A stretch of 64,000 nucleotides of DNA, taken from positions 6,998,340 through 7,062,339 of the forward strand of contig NC_061863.1 of NCBI RefSeq assembly GCF_907164915.1, given 5' to 3'. Below, piece after piece: positions 55,860-64,000 of the stretch. A program made the translations under genes and the position numbers. The DNA is from Impatiens glandulifera. Lineage: Eukaryota > Streptophyta > Magnoliopsida > Ericales > Balsaminaceae. Position 1 is the first letter of the stretch; each line of letters starts with the position of its first letter. The notes under the pieces were generated by a model. It was not told the origin of the DNA. It saw only the letters and a program-made list of their open reading frames with translations, and made no database searches.

Positions 55860-57520
55860 ACATTTAGGTCTCAATGTTTGTAATCAAAGAAAGACAAGAT
55901 AATATCATACAAATGTTATGAAACATATTTTTTTTTATACTATATCCCTACAAACTATTTGTTAGTGTACAAATGGGTATTGAAAACTAAGTTCAAAGGG
56001 AATGAACATATTTATTGTCAAATTTGTTAACATGATTATATCTTACCTAAAAATCTTCATTCATTTCCTTGAAAGACAATAATTTATTAGGATTTTGCGA
56101 ATTAAGAAGAGCTTACGTATGATATGTCAAACTTTTAAAGGAGGGATAAACGAGAGGCACTTCTATTTCAAAACAAATAATTCCTGAAACATTCTAGAAA
56201 GCTTGTATTTTGAATTAAGAAATTTAATATTGTTCAAAATTTGGCTAATCTAATAACCTCTAATAAGATTATGAAACATGAATAAAATGAATTATTTGCA
56301 ATTATATTATCAAAATCAGAGTGGCGCAGCGGAAGCGTGGTGGGCCCATAACCCACAGGTCCCAGGATCGAAACCTGCCTCTGATATGGTTTTTATTTTT
56401 TTTCCTTTTTACTGTTTTATTTAGTTCATCTTCAATTATATTTAGGTCTCAATGTTTTTAATCAAGGTAACTAAGATACAATCATAAAAATATTATGAAA
56501 CATATTTCTTGTATGTTCCTACAAAGTATTTGTTAGTGGACAAATGGATATTAAGAACAAAGTAAGAGAAATGTATATATTTGTTGTTAAACTTGTAAGA
56601 AAAATTATATCTTATATAATAAATCAACATTCATTCCCACCTAAGACAATAATTCAATAGGATTTTAGAATGGTGTAGAAAGATTTTTAGGAGAAAAAAA
56701 TCGGTTTTGCTGCCATTGGATGAATTGGAGGCGTTTCTATCAGCTTCTATTTTGAAGATGGAAATTCAATATTATTGAAGATTTGGTTAATCAAATAATT
56801 CTAGAAACCTCTAATAAGTTATGAAACAAATGGGTATTGAAAACTAACTTGAGAAGATATAGATTTGTGAGTTTTATAAAAAAGAATTGAATTTTGAAGA
56901 TAGAAAATCAATATTCTTAAAGATTTATTAAATAATTTTCATCTAATCAATTCTAGACACCTCTAATGAATTGTGAAAAAGATCTTGAAAAAAGATTGAC
57001 TTACAAAATGTACTTTCAAGGGTTATATGATATTATTGACATTCTTTGCCCATAAGAAATTATTAATAAAATTGACTAAAATATTTTATAATTTTAAATT
57101 TTATATATTTTAAAGATAAATAAAATTATTTTGTTATTTTAGTTTATGTTTTATGATATGATTAAATAAATCACCGACAAGGATAATGTGTAATTTGAAT
57201 TAAATTTAAGGCTTTACCTGAAATTCTGTTTATTTTCAAAAATTATTAGTTTTGAGTTATTTTGGTAAAAGGAGAGCTAGTTTGATAATTATTTGATTTT
57301 TTTAAAAAACAATCTCAATCACATCATATATATTCTCAATAATCAAATTACTTAATTCATAATTTAAGTATTTACTTTATTTTTATAAATTTTAAATATA
57401 AAATTTATTTTAATATTTAACCCAAAAAAATCTCACATTTTCATTAAATAATATTTTGATTTCATATCTTTAAAATACATCAAGTAACTCCACAACAAAC
57501 AAGCTCTGGAAGTAAATATA
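55860..57520 (+). repeat. Tandem copies 1 and 2 of a diverged dispersed repeat carrying tRNA-iMet
   Basis: Two neighbouring copies start at 'atttaggtctcaatgtttgt' (55,862) and 'atttaggtctcaatgttttt' (56,441) and share 'tatgaaacatatt', 'ttgttagtg-acaaatg' and 'aattcaatatt-tt-aagatt'. Copy 1 contains the initiator tRNA at 56,315. Further copies lie at 57,835-59,420 and 61,957-63,010. Confidence 0.75.
56315..56386 (+). tRNA. Initiator tRNA-Met (CAT), nearly intact
   Basis: The 72-nt sequence has acceptor strands ATCAGAG and CTCTGAT that pair fully, A box 'gtggcgcagcgg', anticodon CAT at 56,347-56,349 with the GGG/CCC anticodon stem typical of initiators, and T loop ATCGAAA. The T stem CCAGG/CCTGC has one mismatch, at its outer pair, where the standard plant gene reads CCTGG. 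Discriminator base A follows, then a T-rich stretch (from about 56,392) that can end pol III transcription. It may be functional or freshly decayed. Confidence 0.82.
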
Positions 57521-57834
57521 GAATGCAAATTTATTTAAAAAAAACATGATTATTTGAACGATGTGATTAATAATTCAAGAACGTATTATTTGAGATTAAA
57601 TTCACATCATTCAGAAAATCTTAACTGACTTGTCTAGTTATTTATTCTATATTCAGACTAGAAGAATAATTGAAATTTCTTTTACCAGGTTAGTTCTTTT
57701 AATTATGTCGAAAAGTTTTAACTTTATTCAATTTCTGTAAACATGGCTTCTTTCAAACTTATTTTCGATAATTTTTTTTTATTTCAAATGAATGGATAAT
57801 TCTAAATATAATAAAATATTAAACACGAATAAAC

Positions 57835-59420
57835 TTTATTATTTACAATTTTATTAACAAAATCAGACTGGTGCAGCGGTAGCGTGATGGACCCATAATT
57901 CAAATGTCCCAGGATCAAAATCTTGTTCTGATAATTATTTTTTCTTTTTAATGTTTAATTATTTTTATCTTTAATTACATTTAGTTCTCAATATTTCTAA
58001 GGTAAATCCAAGATACAATCATGGACAAATGTATTGAAAACAAAGAAAGGGGATATGTACATATTTGTTGTCAAATTTAGATTTTATAAATTAAGAGTAA
58101 TGGAGCTGAAGAATGGTGTAGAAAGATTTTAAGAGATAGAAGAATCAATTGTACTGTCATGAGATGAATCAGAGAAACTTCTATTCCAAATCGAATAATT
58201 CAGAAGCTTTTTATAAACAATTTGGATTTTAAATATGAAAATTCAATATTCTTAAAAGATTTTTTTCTTAAATCCAAGATACAATCATACACATGTTATT
58301 AAACATATTTCTTTATTTATAGTACACAGTATTAATTAGTGGACAAATGGGTATTGAAAATAAAGAAAGGGGATATGTACATATTTGTTGTCAAACATGG
58401 ATTTTTAAATTAAGAGGAATGAGCTCAAGAATAGTGTAGAGAGATTTTTGGGAGATAGAAGAATCAATTTTGCTGTCATGAGATGAATGAGAAAAACTTA
58501 TATCCCAAATCGATGATTTCAGAAGCTTTTTATAAAAAATTTGAATTTTAAATATGAAAATTCAATATTTGTAAAAGATTTTATTAAATATTTTTCATCT
58601 ATATCAATTATAGCAACATCTAATAATAAGCGGTAAGAATGATCTTGAAAAGAAGATTGGTTTACAAAAATTAATACCTTCCAAGGATTATATGATATAT
58701 CTAGTCTCTTTTGTACATAAGCAATCATTAATAAAATGAGTAAAATATTTAATAATTTAAAATGTTATATATTTTTAAAAGGATTTTGCAAATTAAGAGA
58801 AATTGGAGTTCAAGAATGGTGTAGAATTTTGAGAGGTAGAAGAATCAATTTTGCTGTCATAAGATGAATATAGACACTTCTATACCAAATCAAAGAATTC
58901 CGAATTTTTATACCGTTTTGATTTTGAAGATAAAAATTCAATATTCTTAAAGATTTTATTAAATATTGTTCATTTATATCAATTCTAGTAACCTCTAATA
59001 AGTTGTGAGAATGATCTTGAAAAGAAGATTTATTTATAAAAAGTATTTTCTTATTTTAGTTTATGATTGGAATAATATGATAAAATTTGGATTAAATTCA
59101 AGGCTTTATCTGAAATTTGGTTATTTTCAAAATTTATTTTTGGTTTTGAGGTATTTAAAAATGAGTTATTTCGGTAAAAATATCAGAGCTAGTTTGATAT
59201 TGAGTTATTTGGGTTAAAAAAAAATATCATAATCATAGTTATATTCTCAATCATCAAATTACTTAATTCATTTAATTTAAAATACTAAATATATTTATTT
59301 TAATTTTATAAATTTTAAATATAAATTGTCATTTTAATAATTTAATCTAAATAATAATAAAAAACCCACATTTTTATTGAATGAAATTTGATTTCATACC
59401 TTTCAAATAATTATACAACA
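57835..59420 (+). repeat. Further copies of the tRNA-iMet repeat
   Basis: One copy at about 57,835-58,260 includes a degenerate tRNA-iMet. Overlapping partial copies at about 58,080, 58,410 and 58,780 share 'aagaatggtgtaga', 'agaagaatcaattttgctgt' and 'aattcaatattcttaaagat'. The 58,380-58,560 block nearly repeats 58,060-58,260. No coding function. Confidence 0.7.
57862..57933 (+). tRNA. Degenerate initiator tRNA-Met sequence
   Basis: It is homologous to 56,315-56,386 with CAT still in the anticodon place ('acccataatt'). The anticodon stem, T arm and acceptor stem carry mismatches (for example 'atcttgttctgat'). Pseudogene. Confidence 0.7.
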
Positions 59421-60420
59421 AAGGTTGAGCCTCTGTAGTGTTCCCTAACTGTCACTAGATTATTAATTAGTAGGATAGAAGTTTTTGGTTATAAGTATCT
59501 TCGTCTGGTTTGAATCTTATTATTAAAATAATTTAGATTAGTAACAATTTTTTTTTTATCTTAAATCATAATTGTTTTGTTCGATTTATTTGTTTTATTT
59601 CTCATCACTAATATATACACTTAAAACCTACCGTCTCTTAATTTTTATATTTTTGTATGAATGAAAAATGTTAGCATGACCTACACAGTAATGACGTTCA
59701 CTTTAACATTAGACGTTTTAAGTGAGAATCGAACAAAAACATATCATTTCTTATATATTATATAAAATAAATATTGAATTTTTGTTTTAAATACATTTAT
59801 ATTTAACTATTCAATTTTTTTTAAAGTGATTAAATATTATTTAAAGTATATAAAGAGTTTAAAATATTGAAAAGCTATTTAAAATATTTAATTTTTGATA
59901 GGGACAAAGTATTAAAAATTAGTTATAGCAATCCTCCTATAAAGTTTAAAGTATATAAAGAGCTTAAAATATTATTTGAATAAATTCTAACATCTTTTAT
60001 AAATAAAGAAATGCAATGTTTAGCTGTATTTTCAATCAAACTTAGGGATTGTTTGAGTAAGTTATTTGAAAATAATTCGTAATTTGTTTGATCTTGAACT
60101 ATTTATGGTTTGATTTATTTTAATATAATAATTTAAATATATAAATTTTATTTTAAAATATAAGAAATATGACTATAATAATTCAATTTTAATAATTTAA
60201 GTAAAATGATTTAAATTTAATTTAATTTTAAAATGTAATTAAAAGATTATGAAAAATATATTTTATTTAATAACTTAAATATTAAGTTTATTTATTTGAA
60301 TAAAATTAAAACAAAAATCTTTAACGGTTGATTAACATCATAATCTACATGATATGACAACTTGAATTCTTACTGTTTTTCTCCATATAAATAAGTAATT
60401 AAAAAATAAAAATAATAATA
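59421..60420. other. AT-rich sequence upstream of the CIP1-like gene
   Basis: No gene seen. A MITE-like start 'agggattgtttgagtaagtt' occurs near 60,043 but I could not find its partner end. Confidence 0.4.
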
Positions 60421-60434
60421 AGTAAAAAATATAT

Positions 60435-60445
60435 GTATATATAGA
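60435..60445 (+). promoter_or_regulatory. Probable TATA box of the CIP1-like gene
   Basis: 'gtatatatagag' lies about 45 bp upstream of a pyrimidine-rich leader ('ccctctcctctctctctcat' at 60,485-60,504), which I take as the 5' untranslated exon. Confidence 0.5.
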
Positions 60446-61009
60446 GTTAGTTATTTGCTTACTTACATATCATATTTCAGATTTCCCTCTCCTCTCTCTC
60501 TCATCGGAGATATAAAGTTTTCAGTTCGCAATTCGCAGGTACACATGATATTTCTACTTTTTAAACTATTTTCATTACTTGAACGAAGAATCAAATGTAT
60601 GAAAAGAGACTGTTCTGAGAATAGTTTAAATATCAATTTTCTTCAGAAAATATTGAAAACTAATCTCTATTGTGGATATGAAAGAAATATAAATTAATCA
60701 TTGTTGTTACATGTTTAAATGTTTAAGAAATGCTAATAGTTTGTCTCTTTTTCAAGTGGGGAAATATAGGTTTTCCTATAAACAATTTTTTATGGGATGG
60801 ATCAATTTATTGGGGTATCTTTATGTTTGAATTCATATGCTTATTTCAGCTGAATTCTTTAGTATTTTGTTATACACATGTCTTTTCTTGTGCTGATTTT
60901 TATATCTCTTTTTGCAGAAATAGAAAAATAAAGTAACATACCTTTTTAAAAGCTCATAAATCAGATTACAAGAAATCAGGTGAAGAATCCAAACTAAACA
61001 TTATCATAT

Positions 61010-61984
61010 ATGCTGCATTTTCTTTATGATAAGAATCATCTAAAGAAAATGAAGAACAATGAACAAGGAGATGTTTTAGTTCTTATAAAGAAGATTGAAG
61101 AGACAAAGAGCAATTCAAGATCCAAAATTGAAACCTTAATGGAACATTCCAACTGCCTTCAACTCAAGAGGAACAAAATGACTTCAAACAGCATCGAAGC
61201 TTCAAGCCTAGTAAACAACCCAAACATCCAATCCAACTCCAACACCAACACCAATACCAATACCAACACCAACGAGAGTATGATACTAGAACTGGATGCA
61301 TTAAGAACAGAGAACAATCGTCTACACAATATAATATCCAAAATAGAGAAAGAGAATAGGATAACTGTGAGTCATCAAAACAACATCATAAAAAAGTTAA
61401 GCGACGAGAACAAGGAAGTGAAACAACTAGCGGAGAAGAGGATCAACGAGATAGCTGGAGAGTTACGTAAGAATTTAGAAGATCAAATCCGAATGATGAG
61501 CAGGAGAATAAAGGTGGCAGAACAACTTCATATCGAGAACAAGGAAGTCTACATGAAAACAAGAGACAAGTACTCAAAAGAGAAGACTAACATGATAATT
61601 ATTGAGGACATGATGAAGGAACTCAATAAGGTGGGAGTTAAGTTCGAGAAATTCAGTGATGATATTATGAAAAGGGTTTTGACATTTTCTTGTTGGGCTG
61701 TGTTTGCGAAGGAATGGGCTAGGAAGAAAGGAATGGAGGAGAAGGAACATGAAGAAGAGATAATGGAATTAAGGTTGAAGGTGAAGGAAATGGAGAAGGT
61801 TGTGAATGAGAAGGAAGAAGAGATTGCTATGATTGGGGAGGAGAAGAAGGAGGCTATTAGACAGTTATGCGTTTGGATTGATTATCATCGAAACAATAGG
61901 AGGGGTTACTTGAAGGAAATTGTCTCAAGAAATCGTCGAAACTTCAGGATTTTGCGAATTAGGAAGGGCTCAAGTATGATGTAG
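61010..61984 (+). CDS. Coiled-coil protein related to COP1-INTERACTIVE PROTEIN 1
   Basis: A single open exon encodes 324 residues. A 5' untranslated exon ends at 60,538 (gcag|gtacac) and an intron to 60,917 (tttttgcag) separates it from this exon. The product is almost entirely coiled coil: a Lys/Glu-rich N-terminal part, an Asn-Thr repeat (NTNTNTNTNTN, about residues 78-88), heptads from about 92, then VAEQLHIENKEVYMKTRDKY and, near the end, EKKEAIRQLCVWIDYHR. The last two motifs are characteristic of plant CIP1/NET-like proteins, which bind COP1 or the cytoskeleton. The N-terminal NAB domain is absent. An ATG at 61,049 has better context and may be the true start. The last 12 residues appear to come from an adjacent repeat. 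Confidence 0.82.
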   Translation: MLHFLYDKNHLKKMKNNEQGDVLVLIKKIEETKSNSRSKIETLMEHSNCLQLKRNKMTSNSIEASSLVNNPNIQSNSNTNTNTNTNTNESMILELDALRTENNRLHNIISKIEKENRITVSHQNNIIKKLSDENKEVKQLAEKRINEIAGELRKNLEDQIRMMSRRIKVAEQLHIENKEVYMKTRDKYSKEKTNMIIIEDMMKELNKVGVKFEKFSDDIMKRVLTFSCWAVFAKEWARKKGMEEKEHEEEIMELRLKVKEMEKVVNEKEEEIAMIGEEKKEAIRQLCVWIDYHRNNRRGYLKEIVSRNRRNFRILRIRKGSSMM

Positions 61985-63010
61985 AATTTTTGCAGGGATG
62001 AACGACAACGCTTCTATTTCAAAACAAATAATTCCTGAAACATTAAATAAAGCTTGGATTTTGAATTAAGAAATTTAATATTGTTCAATATTTGGTTAAT
62101 CTAAACTATATTAGCAACCTCTAATAAGCTTATGAAACATGAATAAAATGTATTGTTTACAATTATATTATTAAAATTATATTATTAAAATCAGAGTGGC
62201 GCAACGGAAGTTTTGTGGGTCCATAACCTACATGTCCAAATCAAAACCTGGCTCTAATATTTTTTTTCTTTTTACAATTTTATTTAGTTCATCTTCAATT
62301 ATATTTAGGTATGAATATTTTTAATCAAGGTAACTAAGATACAATCATACAAATGTTATGAAACATATTTATTGTTTATAGTATGTTCCTACAAAGTATT
62401 TTTCATACAAATGTTATGAAATATATTTCTTGTTTATAGTACGTTCCTACAAAATATTTGTTAGTAGACAAATGGGTATTGAAAACGAAGTTGAGAAGGT
62501 GTAGATTTGTGAGTTTTATAGAAAGTTTGAATTTTGAAAATAGAAATTCAATATTCTTAAAAAGTTATTAAATATGTTTCATCTAATCAATTCTAGACAC
62601 CTCTGATGAGTTATGAGAAAGATCTTGAAAAAAGATTTACTTACTAAATGTATTCTTTTTCAAAGGTTATGTGATATATCTTGCATTCTTTGCCCATAAG
62701 AAATTATTAATAAAAATGACTAAAATATTTATAATTTTATATTTTAAAGATAAATAAAAGTATTTTGATATTTTACTTTATGTTTTTGAAAGATATGATT
62801 AAATAAATGATTGACAAACATAACGGTAATTTGAATTAAATTTATGTCACCTGAAATCTGTTTATTTAAAAAAAATAGTTTTAAAGTATTGAATGAGTTA
62901 TTTGGGTAAAAAGCTAATTGGATAGTTATTTGATTTTTCAATAAACAAATCTCAATCACATTATATATATATATATATATATATATTCTCAATCATCAAA
63001 TTACTTAATT
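61957..63010 (+). repeat. Copy of the tRNA-iMet repeat abutting the CIP1-like gene
   Basis: From 'aggattttgcgaattaggaa' it follows the copy at 56,092 ('aggattttgcgaattaagaa') through 'caaaacaaataattcctgaa', the tRNA-like part at 62,190, and the trailing section to a TA microsatellite at 62,963-62,986. The start of the repeat lies inside the 3' end of the CIP1-like reading frame. Confidence 0.75.
62190..62259 (+). tRNA. Degenerate initiator tRNA-Met sequence
   Basis: It keeps 'atcagagtggcgcaacggaa' and the CAT anticodon ('gggtccataaccta'). Part of the D-anticodon junction and the T loop are lost ('gtccaaatcaaaacctgg'), and the acceptor 3' strand reads CTCTAAT. Pseudogene. Confidence 0.7.
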
Positions 63011-63284
63011 ATATAATCATGAGACGCATAAATAATTTCTCGGGGGCTAAATTAGTTATATTTATAATACAATTTTTTTTCCGATTAAATAAATATATTT
63101 ATTAATTAAAACATTACAAGGATAATATAAATCGTGAAAAATACATTAATAAACACAATTACAAAGTTATTCTTGTCGATGAGTCGGTACAAAAGAAGAC
63201 AATTCTATGAGACTCCATTTGTTGAAAATATTACAATATTTGTTCATTTTCAATTGTTGAAAAAAATATTTTTTTCAATATTCT

Positions 63285-64000
63285 ATGATATCATCTTCGG
63301 TTCAACCGATCCTAAGTTATGTGATAAATTTTCAACCCTGATGACTAACAAGTTTGAAATGAGTATGATGGGAGAATTAAGTTTCTTCCTAGGTCTTCAG
63401 GTTAAACAACTCGAAGAAGGAACATTCATAAGCCAACCTAAGTACACCAAGGAGCTTCTAAAGAAATTTGGGATGGATACATGCTCCTCAGCGGCTACTC
63501 CAATGAGCTCATCGGTTAAATTGGACAAAGATGATGAGGGTCAATCGGTACACCAAATCGCTTACCGGGGCATCATCGGTTCTCTCCTATACCTGACAGC
63601 AAGTAGACCGGATATTCTATTTGCAGTCGGTGTGTGTGGAAGATTCCAAAAAAATCCAAAACAATCCCACTACACAGCCGCAAAGCGAATATTGAAATAC
63701 CTAAAGGGAACACCTGATGTCGGCTTGTGGTATCCAAAGGATTCATCCTTTAACCTAACGAGCTATTCAGATGCAGACTATGCAGGTTGCAAGATTGATA
63801 GAAAAAGCACCAGCGGAACACGTCAGTTCCTAGGTGACCGGCTTGTTTCATGGCATAGCAAGAAACAAACATCAGTTGCCACATCAACCGCAGAAGCTGA
63901 ATACCTGGCAGCCGAAAGTTGTTGCTCACAACTTCTTTAGATCCAACAACAACTGAAGGACTTCGGTGTCACAGCCGAAGAGTCTCCGATCTTCTGTGAC
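63285..64000 (+). pseudogene. Ty1/Copia reverse transcriptase end and RNase H, runs off the window
   Basis: The homologous part starts at YDIIFGSTDPKLCDKF, where the family reads YVDDIIFGS, so one of the two catalytic aspartates and all upstream reverse transcriptase are missing. It continues with MMGELSFFLGLQVKQ, GSLLYLTASRPDILFAV, KRILKYLKGTPDVGLWY, then RNase H: SYSDADYAGCKIDRKSTSG and STAEAEYLAAESCCSQL. A TAG at 63,938-63,940 replaces the usual tryptophan codon, after which the frame stays open (IQQQLKDFGV) to the window edge. Apart from these changes it is well preserved, so it is one of the younger elements here. Confidence 0.9.

Noticed and set aside
61159..61341. Minus-strand hydrophobic open frame (Leu-Val repeats)
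   Set aside because: It is the antisense of the Asn-Thr codon repeat in the CIP1-like gene.
1..64000. Endogenous pararetrovirus or other viral genes
   Set aside because: All reverse transcriptase pieces match Copia or LINE motifs; no movement protein or caulimovirid order was seen.

Overview
The window is nuclear DNA from a flowering plant, most likely a eudicot. It is AT-rich and gene-poor, with spliced plant genes (GT-AG introns), plant Copia, L1-type LINE, CACTA and hAT elements, and a plant tRNA-derived SINE. I cannot name the species. Only two protein-coding genes look intact: a six-exon BTB/BACK gene of the LRB/POB1 family (minus strand, 26,478-30,060) and a coiled-coil gene related to COP1-INTERACTIVE PROTEIN 1 (plus strand, about 60,480-61,984). 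A second LRB/POB1 copy (50,917-54,800) keeps all six exons but is broken. A third survives only as an exon-1 scrap (about 4,930-5,045) beside an AP2/ERF scrap (5,379-5,613).

Layout. 0.7-3.0 kb: a minus-strand LINE that keeps ORF1 and a 3' tail but no ORF2. 4.1-5.6 kb: tandem repeats, then the LRB and ERF scraps. 6.4-7.1 kb: a non-autonomous hAT element with a perfect 8-bp target duplication, inside a GC-richer patch. 7.9-13.6 kb: a nest in which a plus-strand LINE is split by a minus-strand Copia element, itself split by a second hAT element. 13.6-17.0 and 20.8-22.8 kb: two copies of one duplicated segment; the first carries a 1.34-kb LINE insertion whose empty site is preserved in the second. 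17-20 kb: Copia and LINE remnants. 23.6 kb: a foldback MITE. 25.5 kb: an intact SINE with target duplications. 26-30 kb: the LRB/POB1 gene. 31.7-32.7 kb: a third hAT-like element. 32.7-39.9 kb: a CACTA element whose transposase is split by a 3.28-kb solo LTR with a 5-bp target duplication. 39.9-45.0 kb: a tandem array of 26 degenerate tRNA-Glu units. 45.2-46.4 kb: an hAT element that still holds transposase remnants. 47.1-50.7 kb: a LINE containing a 3'-truncated Copia element. 50.9-54.8 kb: the LRB pseudogene. 55.9-63.0 kb: diverged repeats, three of them carrying an initiator tRNA-Met sequence, around the CIP1-like gene. 63.3 kb to the end: the end of a Copia pol gene.

The most unusual structure is the tRNA-Glu array. 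Its units fall into recurring types in a fixed order, so blocks of about 0.7-1 kb appear to have been amplified together (a higher-order repeat). One unit type has lost the T arm at every occurrence. tRNA-Glu-like sequences also sit in the dispersed duplicated segments at 7.5 and 13.9 kb.
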